From: Candidatus Thiosymbion ectosymbiont of Catanema sp. Cochon2018 | Lineage (GTDB): Bacteria; Pseudomonadota; Gammaproteobacteria; Chromatiales; Chromatiaceae | Assembly (NCBI GenBank): GCA_011392765.1 | Contig: WYCW01000001.1 | Coordinates: 372,001-436,000 of the forward strand | DNA length: 64,000 bases | Reading direction: 5' to 3' | Shown: positions 36,509 through 45,789 of the stretch, piece by piece | How positions within the stretch are numbered: position 1 is the first letter of the stretch | Layout: the number at the start of each line of letters is the position of its first letter | Notes under the pieces: model-generated | Databases searched by the model: none | Told to the model about the DNA's origin: nothing | What the model saw: the letters and a program-made list of their open reading frames with translations, nothing else | Program-made: the position numbers and the translations under genes

Positions 36509-36934
36509 ATGTCAGTGAAACGACTTTCCATCCTGGTCGGAGCGGTTTGGTGTGCGGTTTCGACCCTGGCGGGGGCCGGAACGCCGCCCCCGGACGGCGC
36601 GTACGTCTATATCATTTCTCCCGCTGCCGGGGAGGTGGTCACCAGCCCGGTGAAGGTCCGATTCGGGCTGTCGGGCATGGGCGTGGCACCGGCCGGAACG
36701 GATAAAAAGCGCACCGGCCACCATCATTTACTGATTGATGTGGAGAAGCTGCCGCCCCTCGACCGACCGGTGCCGAAGGACCCCCAACACCGGCATTTCG
36801 GTGGGGGACAGACAGAGACCGAGATCAATCTGACGCCGGGAAAACACACCTTGCAGCTCCTGTTGGGCGACACCAACCACATCCCGCACCAGCCCGCTCT
36901 GATATCGGAGAAGATCACCATTGAGGTGAAATAG
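36509..36934 (+). CDS. DUF4399 family periplasmic protein
   Basis: The 141-residue protein has a signal peptide (SILVGAVWCAVSTLAGAG). Its domain has VYIISPAAGEVVTSPVKVRFGLSGMGVAPAG, HHHLLID and LTPGKHTLQLLLGDTNHIPH, which define DUF4399. The clustered histidines suggest metal binding. Function is unknown. AGAGGTAG precedes the ATG as ribosome site. Confidence 0.85.
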   Translation: MSVKRLSILVGAVWCAVSTLAGAGTPPPDGAYVYIISPAAGEVVTSPVKVRFGLSGMGVAPAGTDKKRTGHHHLLIDVEKLPPLDRPVPKDPQHRHFGGGQTETEINLTPGKHTLQLLLGDTNHIPHQPALISEKITIEVK

Positions 36935-37017
36935 GACCACTTCCGGAAAGGACACGAATTCCCACGAGTGAGGATTCGTGTCCGATTGGAGTTTCGCGAC
37001 GAAGCTCGAGTTGGGCA

Positions 37018-37043
37018 CTTGTCGGTCTGAGGCGAAGCCCCGC
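37018..37043 (+). repeat. solo end B of the A/B element family
   Basis: TGTCGGTCTGAGGCGAAGCC matches end B, ending CCGCTGGG. No end A lies within the preceding gene-free stretch. It is 14 bp before the next gene's ATG. Confidence 0.55.
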
Positions 37044-37057
37044 TGGGATGTAAACCG

Positions 37058-38758
37058 ATGGCGGTGCCGGAGAACAGACTCTCCCTGTTGATCGCACTGG
37101 CGGCGGTATCGGCGCCGGTCTATCGCATCCTCGTCAACGCCCGTATCCCCCTTCTCCTGCCGGAGACCCTGCTCGTACTGGCGATGATAATGGTCATCGC
37201 GGTGGTGCTGGGGTTGGTCCTTCGTCTGTCCGGGCGGCGGCTGCGACTGGTGCTGCTGGCGGCGATCCTATTCATCCACTTGGATCTGGCCGGCGTCTAC
37301 GTTGGCTTGTTCGAGACGATCGGCCTCCTCGGGAGGACGAGGGTATGGGCCAAGGGGGGCGTATTTCTCCTGCTGTTCGGCGTCATCTGCATGGGCCTGT
37401 GGGCCATGCGCCGGTATGCCGTGCAGGTGGCGGCGGTCTACTTCGTAGCGGTCGGCCTGGTGACCGTCATCACGGAACCACTCCCCAGGCTGGCCTCGGA
37501 AACTACCGCGGCGACCTCGCTGCCCGCTGTCGGCGACACCGGCTCCGAGCCGACACCGCCGCTCGTCATTCACCTGCTGTTCGATGCACTGCTCGCTCCC
37601 GGCGCGATCGAACGCGGTATTGCGGGGGGAGATGCGGTATACGAGGCGATGCAGCGACTTGCCGGACACTACGGGTTTCGCGTCTTCGAGCGCGCGTTCA
37701 GCCGGCATTCCCTCACGGCTACCGCCATGCCGAACCTGATGAACGCGGAATACGAGGAGCAGGATGCGAAGCCGAGCTTCGAGCCGAGATCCCGAGTCGA
37801 AGCAAACGCTTACTTCGATGACTATGCGGCACGGGGATATGGGATCAGGGTGTATCAGACCAGTCACCTGGACTTCTGCGCGCATGAAAAGGTCTCGGTC
37901 TGCGTGGAATTCGATTCCTTCAACCCGGCGTGGTTGATCGCACATGAGTCCGACACCGGCGCGTTCTCCGCAATAACGGCGCGGACTTTCGGTCTCCTGC
38001 GCATCCTGTTGCATGGTCACGGCAAGAATTACACGGGGCGTCTGCTGGCTCGACTCGTCCTCGGGGTACAGGCACCACTGGTCGGCGTCTCGAGTGCCGA
38101 TACAATACCCGCATTACAACCTCTGAGGCACTCACCACGCTTTGACGTACCGGGTTTCTCCGCTTGGTTCGATGACTTCGCGGACGACCTGATGCGCAGC
38201 GACCGGGGCACCTTGTGGTTTGCCCATTTTCTGGTTCCGCATTTCCCTTATCTGTTGACCCCTGCCTGTGAGCTGAGCGGAGCGCGACAGGCAACCGTTC
38301 GCCCCCCCCCCGTGGATCCCGATGAAAAGCGCAAACAGGCATTGGGTCACTACTATGCCCAGGTACAGTGTGTCTTTCTGAAGCTCGAAGGATTGCTGGA
38401 GAGGATCAGCCACTCGGAACGGCACCGGGATGCATTGATAATCGTCCATGGAGACCATGGTCCGTCGTTCTCCCCCATATATAACCCTGAAAAATCGGGT
38501 AAGAGGGATTTCATCGACACCTACGCCACATTTTTCGCGGTGCGTGCGCCCGGTCGCGTCCTGGCCGGGCATGACTGTGAAGCAGTACCCCTACCGGACC
38601 TGTTCGTGCGTTATGCAAAGCACACCCATGGAGAAAATCCGGATACCGTCGCGGCGCCTGAACATACAACCGTTTTTGTTCCGGTGGGTTCGTTCCAAGG
38701 TCCTCGAATCGAACGGGCAATGCCGGAGTTTGCCTGCTTTCATGACAACCCGAATTAG
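37058..38758 (+). CDS. membrane-bound sulfatase-like (alkaline phosphatase superfamily) protein
   Basis: The first 140 residues form four or five membrane helices (LLIALAAVSAPVYRILV, LLVLAMIMVIAVVLGLVL, LVLLAAILFIHLDLAGVYVG, VFLLLFGVICMGLWAM). A large exported domain follows with sulfatase-superfamily marks: VIHLLFDALLAPG (first metal Asp), WFAHFLVPHFPYLL, and IIVHGDHGPSFSP (metal-binding DHG). LTA-synthase or phosphoethanolamine-transferase-like enzymes share this layout, but the substrate is not evident. 566 residues. Confidence 0.75.
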   Translation: MAVPENRLSLLIALAAVSAPVYRILVNARIPLLLPETLLVLAMIMVIAVVLGLVLRLSGRRLRLVLLAAILFIHLDLAGVYVGLFETIGLLGRTRVWAKGGVFLLLFGVICMGLWAMRRYAVQVAAVYFVAVGLVTVITEPLPRLASETTAATSLPAVGDTGSEPTPPLVIHLLFDALLAPGAIERGIAGGDAVYEAMQRLAGHYGFRVFERAFSRHSLTATAMPNLMNAEYEEQDAKPSFEPRSRVEANAYFDDYAARGYGIRVYQTSHLDFCAHEKVSVCVEFDSFNPAWLIAHESDTGAFSAITARTFGLLRILLHGHGKNYTGRLLARLVLGVQAPLVGVSSADTIPALQPLRHSPRFDVPGFSAWFDDFADDLMRSDRGTLWFAHFLVPHFPYLLTPACELSGARQATVRPPPVDPDEKRKQALGHYYAQVQCVFLKLEGLLERISHSERHRDALIIVHGDHGPSFSPIYNPEKSGKRDFIDTYATFFAVRAPGRVLAGHDCEAVPLPDLFVRYAKHTHGENPDTVAAPEHTTVFVPVGSFQGPRIERAMPEFACFHDNPN

Positions 38759-38776
38759 GTTGGGTAAAGCCCGTAG

Positions 38777-38836
38777 GATGCGGTGAGCGTGTGTTGTCCT
38801 TTCCGGACTGCACCACCGCCAGGCGCGAACCGCATC
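38777..38836 (+). repeat. 60-bp GATGCGGT...ACCGCATC unit
   Basis: Starts GATGCGGTGAGCGTGTGTTG and ends GCGCGAACCGCATC; nearly identical in inverse orientation at 35699-35757. Same end motifs at 20147, 20211, 42999 and 43265. Confidence 0.7.
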
Positions 38837-38873
38837 TTTGGATTTTGCCCAACCTACGACAAGCGGCCGGCAG

Positions 38874-39107
38874 CTAACTTAATGGCATTGAGCAGTTAGC
38901 AGGGGACAGTTATCAGGGGGCAGGGGGCAGGGGGCAGTTAGCAGGGGGCAGGGCAATGCCATTAAGTTAGTCGCTGGTTGCTTACCGGTGCGGAAGAGAA
39001 AACTACGAATCACGCGAATCGACGCGAATCCGATTCGCGGGGATTCGCGTGATTCGTAGTTTTTCCTCTGGTTTGCCGACTGGCAACGCTTAACTTAATA
39101 GCATTGG
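38874..39107. repeat. CTAACTTAATGGCATTG inverted repeats enclosing two word hairpins
   Basis: CTAACTTAATGGCATTG at 38874-38890 and its exact complement at 38954-38970 enclose a CAGTTAGCAGGGGG-type word tract. The complement then pairs with CTTAACTTAATAGCATTG (39090-39107), enclosing a CGCGAATC hairpin at 39004-39066. The gap has no gene. Confidence 0.75.
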
Positions 39108-39431
39108 GGGGCAGGGGGCAGAAGGCTGATACCTGACAACTACCCCCTGGCAACTGATAACTGCCCCAGGGCGGGCGCGTATAAATTTCTTTTCGATCAA
39201 CAAGTTGCTACCAACTTCCAAGCGCTGGCGCGGAGCGCGTAGTTGGGCAAAGCCGGATCAGGGACGATCCGGCGTGCCCAACATCAGCATTTTGTTGGGC
39301 ACGGCGCACCGTCCCTGGTGCACCTTTGCCCAACCTACAAGATCATGTTTTCGGGGGGGGTTATACGCGCTCGCCCTGACAACTGCCCCCTGACAACTGA
39401 TAACTGCCCCCTTGGGAGTCCGGAAGCCCGA
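39108..39431. repeat. further repeats before argA end
   Basis: Contains GGGCGGGCGCGTATAAATTT ... GGCGCGGAGCGCGTAGT (39174-39243, repeated at 45790-45863), GATAACTGCCCC word tracts and an inverted ATACGCGCTCGCCCTG piece. No gene. Confidence 0.6.
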
Positions 39432-40775
39432 TCACAGCGTCTTGATGAAAATCTTGGAGTTGCGCCGATAGTTGTAGAGCACCTGCTTCTCCACGGGTAG
39501 CTCCTCCAGGCTCGCGGGCTCGAAGCCCCGCTCGCGGAACCAGTGGGCGGTCTGGGTCGTGAGCACGAACAGTCTGCCGATTCCCTGTCCCCTGGCGATT
39601 GCTTCGACGTGTTCCAGGAGCTTGTCACCGCGGGCCCGGCTTCGGTAATCGGGATGGACGGCTACGCAGGCCAGCTCGGCCAGGTCCACGTCGGGAAAGC
39701 AGTAAACGGCCACACACGCGATGGCCATACCATCCCGCTCCATGAGCGAGAAACGGTCGATCTCGGTTTCCAAACGCTCGCGGGAGCGTCGCACCAGGAT
39801 GCCCTGCCGCTCCAGGGGGCGCAGCAGTTCCAGGATGCCCCCCAGGTCGTCGATGCGGGCAGACCGCAGCTCCTCATAGGGGGATGCGGTAATCATGGTA
39901 CCGGCGCCGTCGCGGGTAAAAAGCTCGCGCAGCAGTGCCCCCCGGGTACGGCGGCCGATCAAATGTACGCGCCCCACCCCCTGGATACAGGCGTGTGCCC
40001 CGGCGCGCAGAGATTGGGTCAGTTCTTCCGACATGCAGGGTGAGTCGGTGAGCAGGGACTCGATATTCCGGCTGAGCAGGTTGGTGACCAGCCCCCCGGA
40101 CGCATCCGACACGCCCGGTTCTTCGAGCAGAAAGATGAGCTTGTCGGCCCGCAACGCGATGGCAACGGAACAGGCTACATCCACGGCGCTGAGGTTGAAG
40201 ACCTCACCGGTCGGTGAATAGCCGAGGGGGGGCATCAGGGCCACGGTGCCGTCGTCCAGGCAACGGCGTAGGGACTCGCGGTCGATACGGCGGACCACGC
40301 CCGTGTGCCGATAGTCGACGCCGTCCAGCACGCCCAGGGGTTTGGCGGTAACGAAGTTGCCCGAGGCGACGGGGATCCGTACCCCCGCCATGGGGGAATT
40401 AGCCAGTCCCAGAGAGAGCAGGGCCTCGATTTCGACCCGCACGACCCCGGCGGCCTCTTTGACGCAGGCCAGGGCCTCGGCATCGGTCACTCGGAGTCCC
40501 TCGACATAGTGCAGCTCGGCTCCGCGCAACCTGAGCCGTTCCTCGATCTGGGGTCGGGCCCCGTGCGCCAGCACCAGGCGTATCCCCAGGCCGTGGAGCA
40601 GAGCGAGGTCGTGGACCAGCTCGGAGAAGCCTTCCTCGGCCACCGCCTCGCCGCCGAAGGCGATGACGAAAGTGCGCCCGCGGTGGGCGTGGACATAGGG
40701 CGTCGCCTGCCGGAACCAGTGCACGAAAGGGTCCGGGCCGGCAGGGGGTGAGTGTGGATCGGCGAGCTCGGGCAT
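39432..40775 (-). CDS. argA: amino-acid N-acetyltransferase (N-acetylglutamate synthase)
   Basis: ArgA makes N-acetylglutamate, the first step of arginine synthesis. The start MPELADPHSP at 40775 is chosen; the reading frame stays open further upstream but runs through hairpin repeats. The N-terminal amino-acid-kinase-like domain (FVIAFGGEAVAEEGF, VLAHGARPQIEERL) is followed by a GNAT domain (CVAVHPDYRSRARGDKLLEH, LFVLTTQTAHWFRERGF). 447 residues, normal length. nadE is divergent on the other strand. Confidence 0.93.
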   Translation of the reverse strand: MPELADPHSPPAGPDPFVHWFRQATPYVHAHRGRTFVIAFGGEAVAEEGFSELVHDLALLHGLGIRLVLAHGARPQIEERLRLRGAELHYVEGLRVTDAEALACVKEAAGVVRVEIEALLSLGLANSPMAGVRIPVASGNFVTAKPLGVLDGVDYRHTGVVRRIDRESLRRCLDDGTVALMPPLGYSPTGEVFNLSAVDVACSVAIALRADKLIFLLEEPGVSDASGGLVTNLLSRNIESLLTDSPCMSEELTQSLRAGAHACIQGVGRVHLIGRRTRGALLRELFTRDGAGTMITASPYEELRSARIDDLGGILELLRPLERQGILVRRSRERLETEIDRFSLMERDGMAIACVAVYCFPDVDLAELACVAVHPDYRSRARGDKLLEHVEAIARGQGIGRLFVLTTQTAHWFRERGFEPASLEELPVEKQVLYNYRRNSKIFIKTL

Positions 40776-40785
40776 AACTTTCTTT

Positions 40786-41015
40786 TCGATATTCTTTATC
40801 CACAGATTACGCAGATTTTCACAGATTATTTCATCCTTCATCCGTGGAAATCCGTGTAATCTGCGGTTAAAAATCTTTTTACGGATTGCCTGCCTATACT
40901 TTTCGATATCCTTTATCCACAGATTACGCAGATTTTCACAGATTATTTCATCCTTAATCTGTGGAAATCTGTGTAATCTGCGGATTAAAAATCTTTTTAC
41001 GGATTGCCTGCCTAT
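40786..41015. repeat. tandemly duplicated CGCAGATT word hairpins between argA and nadE
   Basis: A unit of about 114 bp (TTCGATAT-TCTTTATCCACAG ... ACGGATTGCCTGCCTATAC) occurs twice, 40786-40899 and 40900-41015, each with a three-word hairpin. The unit occupies most of the divergent promoter region of argA and nadE. Confidence 0.8.
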
Positions 41016-41087
41016 ACCTTTGCCGGCCCGTAACGAGCCGGACAAGATATAGTAAGATCCTGTGAGTTCTGCAAGAAGAAAAGCGCA

Positions 41088-42710
41088 ATGGGAACATCCC
41101 CGAAGCTGCGTATCCTGGTCGCGCAACTGAATCTGCTCGTCGGTGACATCGACGGTAATCGAGACCGGGTGATCGCGGCGGCAACTGCCGCCCGGGACGG
41201 GCAGGCAGCGGACCTGCTGGTGTTTCCGGAGCTGACCCTGACCGGCTATCCGCCGGAAGACCTGCTCCTGCGCCCCGAACTCATCGAACGCACCCAGGCG
41301 GCCTTGACACGGATCGCTGCCGAGACGCGGGGGATCGCCCTGATCCTGGGTTACCCCAAAGCGATCCGGGATGGTCTGCTCAATGTCGCGGGTCTGGTCA
41401 GCGACGGTCGGGTCGGCACCGAGTATGCAAAACAGCTCCTGCCGAACTACGGCGTCTTCGACGAAAAGCGTTACTTCCAGCCCGGAAACCGGTCCGGCAT
41501 CCTGGAATTCAAGGGAATACGCATCGCCCTTACGATCTGTGAGGACATCTGGCAGGAAGGTCCGACGCACCGGGCCGTAGCGGCCGGCGCCGAGCTGTTG
41601 ATCAATATCAATGCCTCGCCCTATCACCTCGACAAGGCCCCGGAGCGCGAGACTCTGGTCCGGCTCCGGGCCCGCGAGCACGGGATCCCTATCGTCTACG
41701 CGAATCTGGTAGGGGGACAGGACGAACTGGTGTTCGACGGCGGCTCCTTCGTGGTCGACGCCGAGGGCAGGCTCACGCACCGGGCCCCCTATTTCGAAGA
41801 GGCCTCCCTGGTCGTGGAGATCGAGCTTATGCCCAGGCCGCGTCCCGTGCCGGGCATTGCGGCACCCATGCCCGAACGGGAAGAGGCGGTTTACTCCGCC
41901 CTGGTGCTCGGGGTACGGGATTACGTCCTTAAAAACGGCTTCAGCGGGGCGGTGCTCGGTCTATCGGGGGGGATCGACTCGGCCCTGACGCTGGCGGTAG
42001 CGGCGGATGCCTTGGGTCCGGAGCAGGTGGAGGCCGTACTCATGCCGTCGCGCTACACCGCCGACATGAGTGTGGACGACGCCCTGGAGCAGACACATAC
42101 CCTGGGCGTAGCGGCCAGTGTCATCTCCATCGAACCGGCATTCAGGGCCTTTCTCGGAATGCTGGAAGGCCGGCTCGCGGACCGGGACGCGGACGTTACC
42201 GAGGAGAATATCCAGGCCCGCTGCCGCGGTCTCATCCTCATGGCCATCAGCAACAATAAAGGCAAGATGCTCTTGACCACCGGCAACAAGAGCGAAATGG
42301 CCGTAGGCTATGCGACCCTGTACGGAGACATGGCGGGTGGGTTTTCTCCCCTCAAGGACCTGTTCAAGACCCTGGTCTACCGTCTGGCGAGGTACCGCAA
42401 TCGGCGCTCGCGGGTCATTCCGGAGCGGGTGTTGACCCGCCCACCCTCCGCCGAGCTGCGTCCGGATCAGACCGACCAGGACAGCCTCCCGGATTATGAC
42501 CTGCTCGATGCGATCCTCAAACGCTACATCGAGGACGACCGGAGCGTCGCCGCGATCGTGGCGGAAGGCTATCCGGAGGCGGAAGTGCGGCGGGTGGCGC
42601 GCCTGGTGGACCGCAACGAGTACAAACGCCGCCAGGCACCGCCCGGGGTGCGCATTACCTGCCGAGCTTTCGGCCGCGACCGGCGTTATCCCATTACCAG
42701 CGGCTTCTGA
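41088..42710 (+). CDS. nadE: glutamine-dependent NAD+ synthase
   Basis: NadE amidates deamido-NAD to NAD. The 540-residue protein has an N-terminal nitrilase-type glutaminase (LLVFPELTLTGYPPEDLLLR with the catalytic Glu, a Lys in YAKQLLPNYGVFDE, and Cys in LTICEDIWQE) and a C-terminal ATP-pyrophosphatase synthetase (GLSGGIDSALTLAVA). MLLTTGNKSEMAVGYATLYGD completes the NAD synthase signature. Monocistronic in view. Confidence 0.96.
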   Translation: MGTSPKLRILVAQLNLLVGDIDGNRDRVIAAATAARDGQAADLLVFPELTLTGYPPEDLLLRPELIERTQAALTRIAAETRGIALILGYPKAIRDGLLNVAGLVSDGRVGTEYAKQLLPNYGVFDEKRYFQPGNRSGILEFKGIRIALTICEDIWQEGPTHRAVAAGAELLININASPYHLDKAPERETLVRLRAREHGIPIVYANLVGGQDELVFDGGSFVVDAEGRLTHRAPYFEEASLVVEIELMPRPRPVPGIAAPMPEREEAVYSALVLGVRDYVLKNGFSGAVLGLSGGIDSALTLAVAADALGPEQVEAVLMPSRYTADMSVDDALEQTHTLGVAASVISIEPAFRAFLGMLEGRLADRDADVTEENIQARCRGLILMAISNNKGKMLLTTGNKSEMAVGYATLYGDMAGGFSPLKDLFKTLVYRLARYRNRRSRVIPERVLTRPPSAELRPDQTDQDSLPDYDLLDAILKRYIEDDRSVAAIVAEGYPEAEVRRVARLVDRNEYKRRQAPPGVRITCRAFGRDRRYPITSGF

Positions 42711-42723
42711 GTGAGAATTCTTT

Positions 42724-43345
42724 TTTGCCGCAAATGAACGCGAATGAACGCAAATCGGTCGCAAATTGAGTATAGGAAAAGTGATGCGGCCCTGGCTGGT
42801 TTTCTCCCGCCCCCTGACCGGCATCGAATGCCCCGAGACGGCAGTCATGTCTTGTGGCCTGGAGCGGCTGGTTTGGACTCGGCAGCTACGAGTAGGGGCA
42901 GCCCCCGTGCCTGCCCTCGGTTAGGGCAACCACGGGCAGGGCGGGCGCGTATAAATCCTCCCGGAAACATGATCTTGTAGGTTGGGCAAAGCCCGTAGGA
43001 TGTGGTGAGCCGCCGGGCGCGGGACGCGCCCGGCGGCGAACCGCATCTGTGGATGGCGACAAGCCCCACGGAATGGGTGTTGGGCACACCGCTGCTGTGG
43101 GCCACACGGACGACATGAGGGTAGCCCAATGGACAACATGGACGGTATGGACCGCATGGACCAGGGGGCACACAGCAACCCCTGGTCCACGTAGTCCACT
43201 TGGTCCATGTCGTCCACGGCGGCTGCCGCCATCCTGGCGGCTGTAAGTTGGGCGTAGCACCATCGATGCGGTTCGCGGTCGGGATTGGTGTAATCCTGCT
43301 ACGGTGTACCGCGCTCACCGCATCCTTTGCCCAACCTTGTATGTT
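42724..43345. repeat. repeat-filled gap between nadE and IS110
   Basis: No gene. In order: a one-armed CGCAAAT word tract (42724-42768), GGGCGGGCGCGTATAAATCC (42938), a 48-bp GATGTGGT...ACCGCATC unit (42999-43046), a TGGACnnnA hairpin with four words per arm (43126-43218), and an inverted 60-bp GATGCGGT unit (43265-43324) matching 20147-20206. Confidence 0.65.
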
Positions 43346-43359
43346 CTGTTTCCAAGGGA

Positions 43360-43596
43360 AAGCCAAGGATGAGGTATAAAGGGAGTTGATGAAGAGTACC
43401 TGGGGAAACCGTCACATCCTGAGGCCACGAGCCTGTCCGTAGATTGGCTCCCCGCCCTCTTCGCCAAGACCGGAGAGTATCCGAGGCCGTGAGCGATGCT
43501 CCTGAGCCTGCATACACAAGGTCGGTCGGCGAGGGTTCAGGGTCGGGGAACCAAGTCATGATCCTAACCAATTTGACCACGTTGGAGAACACCAAC
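43360..43596 (+). ncRNA. IS110 left-end non-coding region, candidate bridge RNA
   Basis: In IS110-family elements the non-coding end next to the transposase gives a bridge RNA that pairs with donor and target DNA. Here about 230 bp precede the ORF with no protein-like frame, rich in short GC stems (GGTCGGTCGGCGAGG, GGTTCAGGGTCGGGGAACC). The exact element end and the binding loops were not resolved. Confidence 0.4.
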
Positions 43597-44577
43597 ATGA
43601 ACGTCGCCGGAATCGATGTCAGCGACCAAACCGTTACCGTGACCATCAGCCGCGATGGCCGCCTGGGAAAAGCCCGCGAATTCAAGAACACCCCCCAGGG
43701 GCACGCAACCCTGATCAACCGCTTACGCAAGGCTCGGGTGAGCCGCATCTGCCTCGAGGCCACCGGCCAGTATCACCTCGATTTGGCCCTCGCCCTGGAG
43801 GACGCCGGGCTCGCGGTCATGGTGATCAACCCCAAAGCCGCCAAACGCTTTGCGGAAGCCATGCAGACCCGCACCAAGACCGATGCCGTCGATGCCGCCG
43901 TCCTCGCCGAGTTTGCCCGGCGCATGCCCTTCGTGCCGTGGCAGCGCCCCGATGACTTGGCCTTGGCCATCCGTGCTTGTGCCCGCCGCATCGCCGCTCT
44001 CAACAAGCTCCGAACCCAAACCAAGAACCAACTCCATGCCGCTCAACTCACCGCCACCACCCCGGCCTTCCTGATTGCCGATCTGCAACAGAGCATTGCT
44101 CACCTGGAGGCCCAGATCGCGCACCTGCGCCAGCGGGTCTTAGACCTCATCGGCACCGATCAGGAGCTACAACAGACACTTGAGCGCCTCATCAGCGTCA
44201 CCGGCATCGCCCACGCCAGCGCCATCCAACTCCTCGGTGAACTCCTGGTCATGCCGGAGGACATGACCGCCAAACAATGGGTTGCCATGGCCGGACTCGA
44301 TCCACGTGCCCACCAATCCGGGACCAGCGTGAACAAGAAACCACGCCTGTCCAAGGCCGGCAACCGCTACTTGCGCATCGCCCTCTACAGGCCCGCGCTC
44401 AGCGCCGCACAACATGATCCCTACTACCACCATCTGATTGAGAACCGTGGCCTGAAGAAGCTCCAGGCCCTCTGTGCCGTCATGCGCAAGCTCCTGCACG
44501 CCATCCACGCCATGCGCAAGAACCGCACCCCCTTCGACAGCAGCCGTTTCTACACCCCCCTCGAAACGGCTTCCTGA
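43597..44577 (+). CDS. IS110-family transposase
   Basis: ATG 43597 gives MNVAGIDVSDQTVTVTISRDG, the DEDD RuvC-like start with the first Asp. The Glu lies in ICLEATGQYH and the last acidic pair in RTKTDAVDAAVLAEF. The C-terminal Tnp20 domain holds LISVTGIAHASAIQLLGE and MAGLDPRAHQSGTSVNKKPR, with the catalytic Ser region. 326 residues, full length, apparently intact. The upstream in-frame extension (from 43444) lies in the candidate bridge RNA and is not used. Confidence 0.92.
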   Translation: MNVAGIDVSDQTVTVTISRDGRLGKAREFKNTPQGHATLINRLRKARVSRICLEATGQYHLDLALALEDAGLAVMVINPKAAKRFAEAMQTRTKTDAVDAAVLAEFARRMPFVPWQRPDDLALAIRACARRIAALNKLRTQTKNQLHAAQLTATTPAFLIADLQQSIAHLEAQIAHLRQRVLDLIGTDQELQQTLERLISVTGIAHASAIQLLGELLVMPEDMTAKQWVAMAGLDPRAHQSGTSVNKKPRLSKAGNRYLRIALYRPALSAAQHDPYYHHLIENRGLKKLQALCAVMRKLLHAIHAMRKNRTPFDSSRFYTPLETAS

Positions 44578-44940
44578 TCAATCTAATTTATGCATCGGGG
44601 GTGAATTTTTGTGGAACAGGAGGCAAATTGGACTTGCATCGGAACAGAGTATCTACACGCTCCGCGCCAGCGCTTGGGAGCCGGTAGCAATTTGTTGATC
44701 GATAAGAAATTTATACGCGCTCGTCCTGGATACCCCAGCAAAAAAGCCGAGGCCGTCAGGACCCGAGGTGCGGAGTGGTGATGGCGGAGCGAAGCGCACC
44801 GAGCCCACCCTGGATGCTTAGGAGGTATTGACATATAGAAGCTGTTTGGTTAAAGCGGATCGTAGTGGAAACTGACTGAATTTTAGAAACAGAAAGAAAT
44901 GCATAGCTGCCCTCTAATGGCAGAGATATACCAAATCATA
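44578..44940. other. gap with IS110 right end and dispersed repeat
   Basis: No gene. An inverted partial copy of the GGCGCGTATAAATTTCTT... repeat (about 44650-44730) is present. The IS110 right end should lie just after 44577 but was not fixed. Confidence 0.45.
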
Positions 44941-44954
44941 GGAGCTCGACCCGA

Positions 44955-45788
44955 ATGTCAGGCAAACCGCACCATCACACCACAGGTCCCTTCCGCGCGG
45001 AACAGCTGCGTTGCGGCGATCCTTACGAGCTCGACGACGGCCATCTCATCGAGTGTCTGCCCAGCGGCGGGCGGCACGCCAAGGCCAATCTGAGCGGGGG
45101 GTTTGCGCTGGAGAGCGATCCGGCCGTGGAGTCAGCCGGCTTCGATCCCGGATTTACGCCGGACGAGGAAAACCTGCGCGCCCCCGATATCGCCGTGGGC
45201 AATGTCCCGGACGCTCCGGGTTGGATATCCGGGGCACCGCCGTTGGCGGTGGAGTATGCCGACGTCGGTCAGGACGAACGGGATCTGCAAAAGAAGATTC
45301 GCACCCTGCTCGGGGCCGGGACGCGTTACGTGTGGGTCGTGCGCCTGACCGGACCGCGCCGGGTCGAGGTGTACGAACCGCACGCTTCCCGTTCTCTGGC
45401 GTATCCCGGACAGCAGCTAAAGGCCCCCGGCATCCTCGCCAACCCGGTGCCGGTGGAGGCCCTGTACGACCCCGAGGCGGCCCACGAGACCGCGCTGCGC
45501 AACCTGCTGCAACGGCGCGGCTACGCGGACTTGGACGCCGTGCGGGAAGAGGGCTGGGAAAAGGGCCGGGAAAAAGGTCGGGAAGAAGGCGAGCTGGGGT
45601 TGGTTCTGCACCTGCTCCGACGTGCGATTGGGCAAATCCCGGAAAGCGACAGCCAACGGATTCGCCGGCTCGGTCGTGACGAATTGGCCGCGCTGGCCGA
45701 GGCCCTGTCGGATTTCCGCGCCACCAGCAACTTGACCGCTTGGTTGGAGCGCCATGTTCAATGCCCACCGACGCACTCCCCCCACTGA
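44955..45788 (+). CDS. Uma2 family (DUF820) endonuclease-like protein
   Basis: The Uma2 fold is a PD-(D/E)XK variant: ELDDGHLIECLPSGGRHAKANL at the start, NLRAPDIAVGNVP (active-site Asp), PPLAVEYADVGQDERDLQKKI (the ExK-type strand and following helix) and GTRYVWVVRLTGPRRVEVYEP. A C-terminal charged helix follows (REEGWEKGREKGREEGELG), common in this family. These proteins multiply in cyanobacteria and Chromatiales, and their role is unknown. 277 residues. Confidence 0.85.
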   Translation: MSGKPHHHTTGPFRAEQLRCGDPYELDDGHLIECLPSGGRHAKANLSGGFALESDPAVESAGFDPGFTPDEENLRAPDIAVGNVPDAPGWISGAPPLAVEYADVGQDERDLQKKIRTLLGAGTRYVWVVRLTGPRRVEVYEPHASRSLAYPGQQLKAPGILANPVPVEALYDPEAAHETALRNLLQRRGYADLDAVREEGWEKGREKGREEGELGLVLHLLRRAIGQIPESDSQRIRRLGRDELAALAEALSDFRATSNLTAWLERHVQCPPTHSPH

Positions 45789-45789
45789 C

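Noticed and set aside
40776-41780. N-terminal extension of ArgA upstream of 40775
   Set aside because: It reads through two word hairpins and the nadE coding strand; ArgA homologues start near MPELAD.
45011-45679. 222-codon frame overlapping Uma2
   Set aside because: Arg/Gly-rich shadow in another phase of the well-supported Uma2 gene.
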